Part shown: in pieces, positions 12,840 through 24,334 of the stretch
How positions within the stretch are numbered: position 1 is the first letter of the stretch
How the letters are laid out: every line of letters begins with the position of its first letter
Source: Gloeopeniophorella convolvens
Taxonomy: Eukaryota; Basidiomycota; Agaricomycetes; Russulales
Direction of reading: 5' to 3'
NCBI GenBank assembly: GCA_022496205.1
Contig: WTXD01000106.1
Coordinates: forward strand, 1 to 56,869
Length of the DNA: 56,869 nucleotides
Program-made: the position numbers and the translations under genes
The notes under the pieces: generated by a model
The model's input: only the letters and a program-made list of their open reading frames with translations
Database searches by the model: none
Told to the model about the DNA's origin: nothing

Positions 12840-13424
12840 AGTTTTTGTGTGCGTTTTCTCTGAGCTGGGAGCAGAGCGGGGCTCTAGTGAGAATGTAAAT
12901 ACCAAACCGTTGGGACCAGTTCAGATGAGGCTCGCTCTGGCTTCATGGCCCTGGGGTTGCTGTCTGTAGATGCCTGTACCATTGATCTCGGCAGTCTTGA
13001 GGTGGACGCTCAACTTTGCAGGTAGTGAGTATGGAAGTTGTGGTCAACCGGGGATTGGCCTCCCTTCATAGACCTAGGGAGTCATTGTATGTGTGAGGGA
13101 ATGCCAAAGCGAGGGTAGGAACAAGAAGCCAAGCGAGAAAGAGGTCAAAGCGCGTAGGTCAAAGAAAGAGCGAGAGAAAAGCACAGGGTCAAAGCAAGAG
13201 TGTCCAGATCGCGGAGCGCCCAAGTGTTCCATTCTGATACCCCATTGCATCCTTACATCGGCCACTAGGCTCCTCTTCTTGTGCTCACACTCGTTGTATT
13301 CCCCAGCACACTCTAGTGCTGGGCAGAAGGGCAGATGATTCACGACACTGTGTGCACTTGAATGACTTTTCCATGCCTGAGAACAGGGAGTGAGTGCCAG
13401 CACAATGCCTGTGGGTGTAGTGTA
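12840..13424 (-). pseudogene. Myb-family gene fragment, highly degenerate
   Basis: Minus-strand DNA around 12890-13060 resembles the middle of the better Myb gene at 46.5-47.7 kb: the shared words gtaaatacca, ggcttcatgg.cctgg and catcgatct.cgcag.cttg.ggtg occur in the same order. DNA just left of the Tc1 insertion (13340-13424) matches DNA downstream of the Myb copy at 26.9-28.3 kb (around 28450-28540), so this fragment continues the cassette that the Tc1 element interrupted. No open frame survives. Confidence 0.4.
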
Positions 13425-14716
13425 CTCACTGTGACCGAAAGTATCCGGACATGTCACATGTGTCACGTCGTAGTTACATCGTCGATCATCTTTGCTCTGT
13501 ATTACCATGGCCCGAGGACCTGTTGAGCTCACACCTTCCAAGAGGATTAAGATCCTCACCCTCCATGGATTAAACCACTCAGTTCACAAGATCTCTGCCT
13601 TAACAGGCATTCCCAAGTCTACTTGTCATGACACCATCCGATGTGATCACTTATTCCACACATACCGATCTCTCCCCCAATCTGGCCGTCCACATGCGAT
13701 TGATGATCGTACTGGGCGAAGGGTCATCCGAACTTTACGCAAGCATCGCTTTGACACCTATCGCAAGGTTGCTGAGATGGTTGGAGGCCTTTCAAGGCGT
13801 CAAGTTCAACATGTTGCCAACGCTGCTAGCTATCATCGCCGGATTGCTCGCCGCAAACCCTACCTCACCAAGTCAACTGTTCGGAGGAGGTTGGCATGGG
13901 CTTGGGCTAACACCAACCGCAACTGGAATTCCGTGATCTGGACTGACGAGGTTTCTATTGAGACCGGAAAGCGGCCAGGGCATCAGCGAGTTACCCGTCG
14001 AGCTGATGAAGAATACCTAGAGGAGAATATTGTTCCGACATTTGCGAGTGGAAGAAGATCAATCATGCTTTGGGGTTGCATTGCTAATGGCAGGAAGGAA
14101 CCCCTGGTTAGGCTGCAGTTGAGTGATGAAGACAGCCACTCCGGAGCTCACAAAGGAAGGGGTGGGCTTAATGCACAGAAATATATGGATCAGGTGCTCC
14201 GCGGACCTCTCTCTGACTTCTGTAGGACCCTTCAGGAGGAGAGGAGTACCCCTATATTGGTTGCTGAGGATGGTGCCCCTGCCCACAGGAGCAAGACTGC
14301 AACTCTTGCAGGGAAGGAGCTAAACATACAAACACTTACCCATCCTCCCAACTCTTCTGACCTCAATCCCATTGAGCCTTTGTGGCTCCTTCTCAAGAAT
14401 CGGGTGGCAGATATACCAGGGTCTAGGCATTCTATTGAAAGCTTATGGGCAGCTGTTCAAGCAGTGTGGGAAGGGATAACAGATAACGAGGTGGCCATGC
14501 ACACCAGTAGGATGGGTGACCGTGTTTGGGCTGTGCGGAAGGCAAAAGGATGGCACACAATATTTTAGATATACAAGTAGCTACCTTATATGCTACTGTA
14601 CATACTATAAAAGTGCCAACATGAATTGTTAGGGAGAATGTGTCAGAATTCACTGTACAAGGCGTGGGAAAATATCTCCGGACAAGAGGTGTCCGGATAC
14701 TTTCTGTAGCCATGAG
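13425..14716 (+). mobile_element. Tc1/mariner-type DNA transposon, apparently intact
   Basis: The 1,292-base element is bounded by TA at 13423-13424 and 14717-14718, the standard target duplication. Imperfect inverted ends share GAAAGTATCCGGACA: the left end starts CTCACTGTGACC and the right end, read on the other strand, starts CTCATGGCTACA. A second CCGGACA word lies just inside the right end. It carries one full transposase gene without introns. It split a Myb gene cassette: flanking DNA on both sides matches one continuous stretch at about 28400-28540 on the other strand. Confidence 0.9.
13507..14568 (+). CDS. Tc1-like DD34E transposase, full length
   Basis: 353-residue protein that should bind the element ends and catalyse cut-and-paste transposition at TA. 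The N-terminal half has a helix-turn-helix pair (residues about 10-55 and 65-115, with the linker Q-S-G-R-P). The catalytic core has W-T-D-E (Asp147), E-D-G-A-P-A-H (Asp255) and S-S-D-L-N-P-I-E (Glu290). There are exactly 34 residues between Asp255 and Glu290, the Tc1 signature. The start is the ATG at 13507, giving M-A-R-G-P-V-E; an in-frame TTG lies five codons upstream but nothing supports it. Length is normal for fungal Tc1 transposases, with no stop or frameshift, so the protein may be functional. It was the last or nearly the last arrival in this cassette. Confidence 0.93.
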   Translation: MARGPVELTPSKRIKILTLHGLNHSVHKISALTGIPKSTCHDTIRCDHLFHTYRSLPQSGRPHAIDDRTGRRVIRTLRKHRFDTYRKVAEMVGGLSRRQVQHVANAASYHRRIARRKPYLTKSTVRRRLAWAWANTNRNWNSVIWTDEVSIETGKRPGHQRVTRRADEEYLEENIVPTFASGRRSIMLWGCIANGRKEPLVRLQLSDEDSHSGAHKGRGGLNAQKYMDQVLRGPLSDFCRTLQEERSTPILVAEDGAPAHRSKTATLAGKELNIQTLTHPPNSSDLNPIEPLWLLLKNRVADIPGSRHSIESLWAAVQAVWEGITDNEVAMHTSRMGDRVWAVRKAKGWHTIF

Positions 14717-14718
14717 TA

Positions 14719-16230
14719 CTTACCTTTACGATGCTCCAACACCCAATGCGTTGGTGGGGTCCCCAATTTGTCTGATGGCTGCAGTTATCCGGCGACCACA
14801 CGCGTCCCTCGCGGAGGGAGAAGGGAATCACGCTGAATATTGGATGCAGGGCTAGTAACATTTAGTATAAATCTAGAGTAAAGGGGCATGCGGGAGCATG
14901 GTCAGCTCCACGAGTTCTCGGATGACATCGGCTGCTTATAAGCGGCATTGTTGGGTACATTCGTGCATGCATACCCTGGTGCGTCACTCCTTCTCTGCTC
15001 ACTCTAGCTTTCAACACGCCTCATTTCTTCCGGAGGATGAGTGGGCTCCATGCATTCTAAGCTTCATTGTGCAGCAAGTTCTAGTTGGCCGCAGGCTCTT
15101 CATCTACCTCGCACGATTTCATCCTGGTCGTGCAGCAAGTCAGAGAAACACTTTAGGATGTCCAAGCTCCTCACTTTTGAATGAGAACAAAGTCGTCCGC
15201 CTCGGTCCATGCAGGCTCCTTGCTGCTGCAGGCGATGCGAGCTCTGAATCGAGTATCCCTTCGCTCTGATCAGTCACCATAGAAGAGAGCAGTGTTCTGG
15301 TGCACGCACCGCTTGTGTTTGCACTGACACATGGCCCTCGTATGGTTTATATGCTGTGAGACCTCAGCTTAGAAGCCTCACGAGTTGAAAGAGCGTCCCT
15401 TGGACGCGAGGCCTTGAACCACGACCAGGAGCTGCGTCTCCTTGTCAACGGACCAAGGCCCTGGCACGACATATCAGCAATGTGGCTTGTGTGCTAAGGA
15501 TGTGATGGGCACCACACTTGCCCTCGCTATGCTTGAGCTTTGTGATGAAATGAGCCTGAGCATCCTCTGGCATTCTGCCAACCGCGACCGTGACCTTGCT
15601 CCATTTGCGGCTGTGATCTCGGACGGCCCTGTAAAGATGTTAGGACGGTGTGTGATCTGCAGCAAGATATATGCACTTTTCCAGCCCCTTGTCAGCCAAC
15701 GTACTCTATCTACCACGCCTCGCGAATGGGTCATGCACCTGGCATACGTGGTTGAAGACTGACCTAAGAGGTCTCATGGGAACAGCGCGCGCTGGTCGTA
15801 TGCAGTCAGAGCTGGAGAAGCATGGGGAGCATAGTGCTATTACCGATGCAAGGCCAGAATGTTGTCTGTTGCTTCAATAAAATCAAGTCCACGACCTGTT
15901 GGTCGGAGAGATCATACTCCTGCTGCAGAGGTCAGTGAGGCGTACCCGGCTTGTCAATCCACTTGCCTCTTGGTAGCTGCGTATAGCACCACCAATTTGT
16001 TCCCTCTCCATGCACGAGAATGCACCCTTGATGTACAGAATGTCTGTCCTCCCTCCTCCCCTGTAAGCACACTCCAATAAAATGGTACATCAACGTACTG
16101 AGGCAGTGGAGCTCATCTGAATCCATCCATTTTGTGGCTAGCTATTCTTGGGGATCATTGATGAGCGGTGTTGGGAGTGGCTGCAGAGACATTAGTTCTG
16201 CAGATGGTGTTTGTTTCTTCAGACTCAACA
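14719..16230 (-). pseudogene. Reb1-type Myb protein, copy 1, decayed
   Basis: Aligns along its length with the copies at 26948-28290 (+) and 38050-39420 (-). The N-terminus near 16180-16120 keeps the motif LATKWMDSDEL, but the tyrosine codon of the preceding EYLATK is TAG here. The Myb blocks are scattered in different frames between 15900 and 14900. The block equivalent to W-N-S-L-R-D-E-A-W lies near 15050-15110. The gene runs away from the Spt5-like gene at 16.87 kb, sharing a divergent intergenic region that contains the inverted repeat at 16404-16517. The Tc1 element abuts its distal end. With a nonsense codon and several frame changes it is almost certainly dead. Confidence 0.65.
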
Positions 16231-16403
16231 ATCTCGTAGTTGACGGTCTTGTCATTGTGTGCGCTACTCATAGGTCTTGCAACAATATGTACTATCACTC
16301 TACAATACATTATGCGACCCTACTCTATCTGATGCAATGTGAGAGGCGGCGGTATCTGCAGTGAGTGAGAGAGTAAGCATGTGCCCTTGCCATTATGCTT
16401 AGT

Positions 16404-16517
16404 GCAGGTTAGGGTGACCCCAGCCCTCATGGCAGGTCGCAGTCCGGTTTCCTGCACTCACTGCTCTAGGCCAAAGCAAGTGCCGCCACCCAGATCCCAA
16501 AGGTCACCCTAACCTGC
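16404..16517. promoter_or_regulatory. Inverted repeat GCAGGTTAGGGTGACC, 82-base spacer (cassette 1)
   Basis: The arm GCAGGTTAGGGTGACC (16404-16419) is repeated exactly as its reverse complement at 16502-16517. It lies between the divergent Myb and Spt5-like genes. The same pair occurs in the other two cassettes, although the flanking genes have decayed. The core GGTTAGGG is a telobox-like word that Myb-domain proteins can bind; that this cassette's Myb protein binds it is inference. Confidence 0.75.
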
Positions 16518-17524
16518 CAATGCAATATCATCGCGACGGCAAGTGCCGCGGCAACTTTTCCACTTTCATCTTTTTGTCCACCGCCCAACCCCAGCTAACC
16601 CATCGCCTACAAGTTTTCAGTACAGTTTTGTAAACTACACAATGAATGTAGCCATTGCACTGCGAATCCAACAAATGACATCATCTTGATAGATCACCGG
16701 TCTGAATGGAAACGTTGCACCGCTGCCGCATGCATGGTGACTGATGACCAGTGATGCATGATGTTGTGAGTGCCAATGACGTCCTTATTGCACATTGAAC
16801 TGTTTCTTATAGGCACCCATTGAATGAGCATGCCGCCACATACATACACTGCCCTTCCTACCTTTTTCAGGTTACTGACTTGATTGATTATGAAGCGGAG
16901 GTTGATTATAATGAAGAAGATGAAGAGCTAGGTGCGTCTAGATGTACCTGCCTATCTAGCCATTTACTGATATCCATGTAGGGGATTTTATGGATGACTC
17001 AAGTCTTGGAGGCATCAGGCGCACACGGTTCGCCTCTTCCCACCCCCTCTCATGTTCCTGGGCATGGCTTGTCCTTGACCCCAATAACCGCAATCAAGAG
17101 GCCGCTGAGGTTTGCACTTGCTATGGTCCGCACAAAGCTCTGGGAGCCAAGGACCACAGGTGGTGATGCATGAAAGCCATGCCCCACAGGTTATGCTGCA
17201 TGCAACCCAGTGGGGCGATGGCACTTTTGCTATCCATGTCAGGTGTGGCATTCACCTTCCTGCCAATTTGTTGCCAATAATGCATGCACAGAAAGATGCT
17301 GAATCACCATTCGTCCAGCTTCTTGAAAGATGTTGAAGGAATGTATCTCCCCACTCGGTGCTGGTTAAGGCAGCGTTAATGCGTGTGTCGATCTCTGATA
17401 CCTCCATGTGGAAGCACCATTGCCAGCAGACATGATGCGCAGCGTTTAAGGGTTTTCAATATCTTCTACAACGTTCCACTGCATCTGATTGCTCTTGATG
17501 GCCGGCATGAGCTCCTTGCCCGGC

Positions 17525-18017
17525 CTCATTGTTGAGACGGACAGTGTCCTGGCCGCTCTGATTAGATTAGATATGGACCTAATGATCAAGGACTATCTTA
17601 TCTTGTGTACATAATGTTCTAGACTTAAGGCTGTGTTCAGCCCCACATTCGTTTCTATGATTCTGGACTATTCTAGGGCATTCCATGACCCACCTTATAC
17701 TCCGGTACCCACTCTTACTCCGTTTCATGTGGGTCTCCTAGGCTTTCTAAGCAGTGTTTATCATATGCTATCTGTCGCTCCTTACAGTATATAAGGACTC
17801 CATTCTTCGCCTTTGTAGCCTCAGTCTTTTTGACCTTCCTTGACTGAGGCAAGTACACTTACGCTCCTTTCTACTTTCTTATACTTACACTACCTTACAG
17901 TGTCACTCTGTGTCCTTCAGGTATTGTTGTAATCAAGTCTTTTTGACCTTCCTTGACTGAGCGTCACTCTGTGTCCTTCAGTTGTCACTCCACCCTTTGC
18001 TGCGCTTCAACACTCAT
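17525..18017 (+). mobile_element. Solo LTR, family B (LTR 17530-18012, duplication CTCAT)
   Basis: A 483-base LTR starts TGTTGAGACGG and ends GCTTCAACA, giving inverted TGTTGA/TCAACA ends. It is flanked by CTCAT on both sides (17525-17529 and 18013-18017). A TATA-like word (cagtatataagg) near 17787 gives orientation. Its 3' part has a repeated word tctttttgaccttccttgac. The reverse-oriented copy at 53394-53880 confirms the ends. It sits inside the Spt5-like pseudogene between the NGN part and the first KOW block. Confidence 0.95.
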
Positions 18018-18416
18018 GAGACCATCAAAATCACACAAGGCCAATGGGTTCGCTGCATTTGCGACCAGTGCAGGGATGGTGCTGGCTTTGTGCGCGACAT
18101 CTGCTGGGGCAACGCTGCCATCGTCGTTGCGCTCACTCCTTGTCTTGAGACATCATTAGCCACCACCGCCCCAGCAAATGAAAGTGTGCGGCGTGCCCAG
18201 ACGTGCGTTCGTGGCACTTTGACGACCCTTTGGCGCCAAGAAGGTTACATGCAATGCGGAAGATGAGTCCGCACTATATGTCTTCGCCGGCGAAACGTTT
18301 GAGCGCGGCCTCATGACGTAGCCAGCCTCACTTGGATGTCTCAAGCTCACGAACACCAACATTGGCGTATTCACAGCCATTCCCACCATGCACTCGCACT
18401 CTCTCTTCCCCCAACC

Positions 18417-18970
18417 CATTGTGTCACGGCCTGAGCCGGCGTGAGCGGAGCTGGCGAGGGCTGAGACGAGCGAGGTTCGGTAAATCGGTCTCGATGTGAG
18501 CCGGTCCTCAATGGTGCACGAGAGTGTGCACAAGATCCTGGGTAAGATGTGATGTCTACTGATGGAGGCAATCAGCCTCCGGTACGTCGAGTTCAGAAAG
18601 CTGAAGACCTCGCAATGCTTGGGTGAACAAGTCCCTCACGCAGATTCCCTGGTAACCTCATCGATTGACAAAGGAGAACAGGCTTGAGGCCTTAGAGTAC
18701 AATTGCTATGCCTTAAGTATGTTAAGAGAAGTGGTTTACATAATGTCCTAGTATTGAGTCATACCGAGTCAGAGCGGACTCAGGGTGGGTCTCCTAGGTA
18801 GAAGTACAGTAGCTGTCCAATGGCATAAGGGGCGCGTCAAGAAAGATGAGAGAATAGTATGACGAGTGAAAGATAAGCATCCCCAAGTCATGGAGTCGGA
18901 ACGGAACTCGTATTGTACAGTCACGATAAGAAAGAAAAAGAAAACATATTGTACAGCTCATGACACATTG
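18417..18970. mobile_element. Solo LTR, family C (LTR 18422-18965, duplication CATTG)
   Basis: A 544-base insertion starts TGTCACGGCC and ends CTCATGACA, flanked by CATTG on both sides (18417-18421 and 18966-18970). Removing it restores the match to the intact Spt5-like gene (41288-41310). No second copy is in the window, so orientation and exact identity rest on the termini and the duplication alone. Confidence 0.88.
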
Positions 18971-19179
18971 TCACCTCCGCCCAAGATGCCCTCAAGCTAG
19001 GAGAGCGAATGCATGTCATGCTGGGAGAGTTTGTGGGCCCCACCGGCACCATCCACTTCAACTTGAATTCGGTTGCACATGGCTCCCGCATCTGGGGGAA
19101 TATCGGCAAGGCCCTCCGATGTGCATGTTGAATGTACATTAATTCGCAGCAAACGTGCAGTGTTTGCACGTCGTAAATA

Positions 19180-20327
19180 CAATTGATTTATACTACAGTG
19201 TTTGTAATAAACCTACTGCAATTGGGTGCCACACACACTTGAAAACCGTGTGTGCATGATGCCTACAATCGGCGAGTGTGGGGAGAGCTCGGCCACACAC
19301 TCTGCACGCACGATCTAATTGCAACAGTGCACTGAACAACTGCCAAGATCGGCGGCGTATGTGCGGAGAACTATAGGGACGACCAGGCCAAAGGTGTGCC
19401 CACAGTTTCTAATGGGCATGCAATTGGGTGACAATGCTGCAGGTCGCTGAAGCGCCCAGGAGCAAGTTCGACCCATTGCAATAATGCAAGAGGTCTCCAT
19501 CTCAGCTTCAGGCCTGGGCATACAAACTCCACATGGCTTGGAACGAGGCATCTCAGCACATAGGCTCTTGAGTCTGCCTCACTATCGCGTAGCATGCGTT
19601 GTCGAGCCCGCCCTCTGGCTTTGCGCTGGCATTGCCTGTTCTCTCAACACACAGCCACGCAAGCCCACCCATTCTGCGAGCCAGCTTGACAGCCCATAGC
19701 CGGCTTGCCTTATGTACACTAGGGGGTGCATGGGTCTGTGGCATATAGGCATAATGCAGCCACAGTGGCACGAGCTGTGCCTGCATTACATCCATGTGCC
19801 ACTAACCCATGCACCCCTTTCGCTTTAATCCGCCCGCTCCACTGACCCTTTTGCTCTAATCCGCATGCTCCACTGACATTTGCCTAGGTCAAGCCTCAAG
19901 GCAGACTTCGTGTCGAAGTCCACTTGCTCTGCCAGCTCAACAACCCATAGCTGGCTAGCCTCCTAACCACGCCACATTCTCAGGCTCCTTGTGCTGCTGT
20001 GCCTGAATTACGCCTATGCGCCGCCGACCTATGCACCCCTCTTGCTTAACCCACCCCCTCTACTAATGTTCACCCAGGCCAGGCCTCTAGGAAGACTTAT
20101 TGGGATAGGGCGTTCTGCATTGAGAGCATCATGCACTGGCTCAATAGACCATATTTCTACCAGTGATGGGCCTCGCGTCATTCTTAGCTGCCCTTGGAGC
20201 GCTGTGGCCTTGCCTTGCCACACAAAGCCTAATCAAAGGCATGTCTTGACCAGATAAAAGAAACCTTCCTGAAGCCGTTTGAATTTCAGCCCTACTCATC
20301 ATACCCCCTCGACCCAGGAGGCACAAG
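19180..20327. other. No recognisable gene
   Basis: Cysteine- and alanine-coding reading frames here are short and lack motifs. Some words repeat: ctccactgac with cgcatgctcc around 19830-19880, and gccacattctcaggctccttgtgc around 19970. I see no transposon ends. Confidence 0.35.
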
Positions 20328-21556
20328 GTGGATTCCTTCTCACCTGACGAAGTGGAGGTGTTCCATATGGCCCTGAATGTGCTTCAAATGGTGTACAACG
20401 AGGCGCTGTCACGCCTGCAACCAAACAACGCTGAAGAAGAAGAGCTGGATGAAGTAAACCAAGCCATCGACAAGTTGAAGGTCAAGCTAGCCAGCGCTAT
20501 AGTAAGGGTCACATTATGCTTTGTTCATAGTTAACGCACCTTTATCTATAGCACACAGCATTTTCAGCGGCTACTACAGGGTTGCTCCAGTCTGCCGGCA
20601 TGGATCGGGCACCAGGTAGATCCTGCCTGCTAGATATCTTTGGAGAGGATGCTGTCCACGCTCGAACTGATCAGTACCAACACTTGTTGTGGACTTTGCC
20701 TAGTAACTACTTCAAGTCCTTTGAAGCTGTGTGCGAGTCGGCCTGCATTATTGAGGGCCTTTTTTCGGGCACAGTACATGCTTCACAGCTTCCCCTTTAC
20801 TTTCTTGACGGCATTGCCACAGAGTGAAGCTCTGAGCCGCATCCTTATCAATGCCATCCTGCTCCGAGTGGCTATTATGTTTGAAGAAACCGAGAGCCAG
20901 CTGGTCGTCTTTCCCAAATTTCCTGTGCCAGATACGAACATCACACCTGTCAAGATTGGTGCAGCAGATATCAGTGTTAAGAATATTAGGTTGTTTTCTG
21001 CCTCTGGCTCAGTAGACTATGTCTGTGCTTTGACACCGAAGAGTACGCTATATGAATTTAGCCTGATCTTATTCCTTCTGACGTATATCACTATAGCCAA
21101 GCTGCCTCTTCCCGTATTGCTTTTCCATAGGGATCCTCACAAATCCATCATCGTCATTGAGGCCAAGGCCTCAAGTGAGGCTCACTGTCTTGAAACCCAT
21201 CTTCCTCAGGCCATTCTGAGGGCCATAGCAATAGCTAAAAGATACAAGTAAGCACCATCTCTCGCTGCGGCATATCTCACCTGACATTTGTGTCTAGGAT
21301 AGAAAATATACGCAGTGTCCTAACCACAGGCAAAGATTGGCTTTTCTTCAGCCTCCACAGGAGCCTTAAGACTGGACATGGAGAATACTCCAGCTCCCTC
21401 CCGATTTCGACCACATCGGTGGGCAAGGAGGAGGCAATCATTGATTTATTAAGGGAATGGGTATGTACTTATAACCATCTGTGGTTGGCTTGTTCTAACC
21501 ATGTCCTAATAAAGATTGAGGCCTCTCCTGAGACCCTTCAAAGCACCACTAAGTAG
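20328..21556 (+). pseudogene. PD-(D/E)XK nuclease-like fungal protein, frameshifted
   Basis: Spliced plus-strand coding text: about 20328-20504, intron 20505-20551, then 20552-20824, a one-base insertion (extra T at 20825) and continuation to 21248. A likely intron (about 21043-21096) and a further intron at 21249-21298 interrupt it before the last block (21299-21460). The last two blocks carry G-S-V-D-Y (Asp), I-V-I-E-A-K-A (E-x-K) and H-L-P-Q-A-I, then R-S-V-L-T-T-G-K-D-W-L-F-F. I know that order from PD-(D/E)XK-fold proteins common in agaricomycete genomes. Their role in fungi is not established; nuclease activity is inferred from fold only. No ATG was found at the start of the conserved text (the frame opens at GTG), so an upstream exon may be missing. 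Confidence 0.55.
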
Positions 21557-21739
21557 TTCATAGCTGCCACCCACATCACGGTCATCATGCCCCCACTCAT
21601 TTCAATTCAACTCCACATGTGCCCGAACGACTCTCGATGACTCCCATTGACTCCACGCTTTTCCTCATGACTCACAACAACTTCCTGCGACTCTAGACAA
21701 CTCAAGAAGCTTTTTGATGCCATAGTAGCAGCAGAGGGC

Positions 21740-23473
21740 ATAGGACGGGCAGGACAGGTATATAAGGATGGCCATTCATAGCTAAGTACCTTAAGCTTGT
21801 CCTCCTATATTGTACAATACAGTAGTACCAGTCAAATTGATCCCTTTCCACTCGCATCTCATTACCTTGTCCGAGCGACCCGATTGATCACCTCTCACAA
21901 CCATGACTACCAATTGATGTGGGCTCTGTAGAGTCCTCGAATCCTCAGCTGTCTACCAGTCTCACCCTAACCGCACTCTTTGTCGCCGAACACCCTGACT
22001 GGGAGTCCTGATATGAATCGACCCTGGCCGCGCTTTCCCACGACTCCGACTCAATGCCTGAGCCAGAGTTGTGCGCAACTGTTACATTAGGACAAGCTTT
22101 ACAACCCCCACTCCAGGATGACGAACCCAGCCACCAACTCCCCTACACACAGACCGAACGACCACCGCAAGTCCACAGTGATCTCCTTTGAAATAGTTAC
22201 CTCGGACACTACTATCGCTCAAATACTAATGCCAACCAAATCAACCGAGTCTACCTCAGAAACAACCTCAATTGGGTCTACCTTATCCAAGACCACGGAA
22301 CCCATAAATACATGATCACAGACCAGCTTGTTGAAGCCATGCCCACCCCGGAAGAGATTTGCGCATACTATGAACCTCTCGAACCCGAGCAGCAGGTCAC
22401 TCACCAACTCGAAACCACTCTTGCCCCCTTAAACGAACATGTTGAAAGTCTTTGGCAAGCTGAACTCATTCAAAACAAATGAGGACACGAAATCAAAACC
22501 AAATCCATCATCAAATCCATCACATTCATTTGAATTAACTCCATGTCTATCAGCGCGAACACTACGAACATGACCCCCACCGCACCAGCGACACGAACCT
22601 CGAACGGCAAGTTTGCCGGCGAGGCACCAATCATCTTCAATGGAAGAACGAACAAGGCTACTGTAACTTCATGCGACAATTTCGACTCCTCTATATGTGA
22701 GATGGGAACCTCAGTCGGAATGTAGAGAATGACTGTATTAGATATCTACCTGTGAGATGGGAACTAAGGTAGAGTTAGATGGGAGTGATTATAGAGTGAA
22801 TGACTATGGCTTACCCTCAGTCGGAATGTAGAGAACGACTGAGGGAAGTGGAACACGAACAGCACGAGTTTGGTATTCAAGATTATGTAAGCGAGTGTAG
22901 AGTGTCTGGATGGAGCGAGATGTATAGTACAACAATTCTCTTATTTACTATGACGATTCCAACACTGTAAGCTGAACAAGGGGGTAGATCTCGTCGACAA
23001 TTCGGTCAAACGCACTACGCTTGCGCTCTCCTACTTTCGTGGCCCTGTGATTGAGGACTGGGTCCAAGGCATGATCGACTGGGTGATAAGGTCGAAGCTA
23101 CGGACCCGCGGACCCACCAGAGCCGGCGGCCATGGCCACAGACATCTAGGATGTGTCTCAGACCATGGAGACAACAAGTTCCTAGATCAGGAATCTGCCA
23201 GCCATGCCCGAGCACTTATGCAGTCTATGATCTGGGTGCCACGCTCGGAGACCCTTGTGCCTATGCTGGACGATTCAGAACCATGGTCCACAATGCGGAA
23301 CACAGTTTAAATGCATTGAGACCATCAGGACGCTCCTACGAGGACTGCAGAAAAGCTGGTCAACGAACTGTAAACGACGCAGATACCCCTTCAGATGCAA
23401 ACCGAAGGGCAACAAATGGACGTTCAAAGAGTGGTTGAAGAAACTCATGGACACGCAAGAACAACTCAGCTAA
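21740..23473 (+). pseudogene. LTR-retrotransposon gag remnant
   Basis: A TATA-like word (ggtatataagg) near 21758 is followed by LTR-like text. Then come two coding remnants: a block reading Y-L-R-N-N-L-N-W-V-Y-L-I-Q-D-H-G around 22250-22310, and a second gag frame starting near 22543. The second frame has I-F-N-G-R-T-N-K-A, then F-M-R-Q-F-R-L-L-Y, resuming after an insertion with VDLVDNSVKRTTLALSYFRG..I..W (22980-23075). These are Gypsy-type gag motifs. Stops and frame changes occur throughout. No protease, reverse transcriptase or integrase text follows in the window. Confidence 0.6.
22694..22950. mobile_element. Short insertion splitting the gag remnant
   Basis: The gag frame breaks after F-R-L-L-Y near 22692 and resumes near 22950. 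The roughly 255 bases between contain the word tcagtcggaatgtagagaa..gactg twice (near 22711 and 22820) and tgtgagatgggaac twice (near 22694 and 22749). Target duplications could not be fixed, so the class is unknown; a small LTR piece or a non-autonomous element are both possible. Confidence 0.45.
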
Positions 23474-24334
23474 GTATGGTCTTTGATGCATTGTAGAATG
23501 GTTGATGCCTTCTCACGCGGGGTGTGAGGTTTCGATCTCTGAGTCAGACTCCTTACTGTGGAGTAGATGCTGACAGATGAGAGCGACTACTGGTAGGCCT
23601 AGGGGAGGGAGAGGCTGGCCAGGCTGTGAGGTGCTGGGAAGCGAAGTCGGAGAGCTCTGAGGAGTGGAGTAAACCCGTCGAAAGGGCTCGTCCATGGCAA
23701 GCGCGAGCTAAAGCACACCGGCGGAGGCGGCGCAGCTGCGTGTCGAACCAGGCCGTGAGAGCAGCGCTGCCGTGGTGAGATCGTGAGGTCGCGAGGCGCG
23801 CACCGGCGCAACAGGTGAACGACGAGTTGAGGGAGAAAAGGGGGCAGACGAGCGAGCACAAGTCAACAAAGGAAGGCGAAACGACGATGGATTAGAAGAC
23901 AAACAACAACAAATATACAACAGACATAATGATACAGTAATAGAGACAATAACATCTGAGCGTGCGCAATAGAGAACAGAATGTAAAGTACAGGGTTGTG
24001 AGGTTAGGGGAAGAAGCGAGCGCGAGGCATGAAGATGCCAGCGCGGATTATGGAAACATACTAAGGTTATAGAATAAGGCCGGATACATTGTTCTTGAAA
24101 TTCTGAGGTGATACGGGCATGGGAAAAGGGTCGGCGAGGCATTATGATGGAGTCGGGGGATCGGGGAAGGGAGCCGGGGCGTCGGGCCGGCGGAAGTCCG
24201 GCGCTCGGAACGGAGCGCGACTTGCTTATTCCAACAGCCCGTTTGAACGAACCTCAGCCACCGGGCGCGTGCAAGCTTTCTTAATGCCGACACCTAATCA
24301 CCGAACGACCTCCCCATTGATATATTGGTTTGGG
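23474..24334. other. 3' flank of the dioxygenase gene; no gene seen
   Basis: Purine-rich on the plus strand, with A-rich text around 23880-23960. No supported frame. It should contain the transcription end of the minus-strand dioxygenase gene, but I cannot place a polyadenylation site. Confidence 0.35.

Larger units (their letters stand above)
16870..19115 (+). pseudogene. Spt5-like NGN/KOW protein, copy 1, truncated and interrupted
   Basis: Clear relative of the gene at 40138-42855. The acidic N-terminus (D-L-I-D-Y-E-A-E-V-D-Y-N-E-E) reads at about 16872-16930, followed by an intron at 16931-16981 and the E-A-A-E-V block near 17098. The D-G-R-H-E-L-L end of the NGN-like part is near 17500. 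After a solo LTR the first KOW block (ITQGQWVRC...GNAAIVVAL) resumes at 18020-18135. After a second solo LTR the second KOW block resumes near 18970-19090. Homology then stops, so the C-terminal third is missing. Several frame changes exist besides the two insertions. Spt5 is the elongation factor that rides RNA polymerase II; whether this protein ever worked that way is unknown. Confidence 0.7.

Noticed and set aside
16404..16517. Interstitial telomere sequence
   Set aside because: Only a single TTAGGG per arm, not a tandem TTAGGG run.
19180..20320. Cysteine-rich short frames as secreted small proteins
   Set aside because: No signal peptide followed by a conserved cysteine pattern; frames overlap on both strands.
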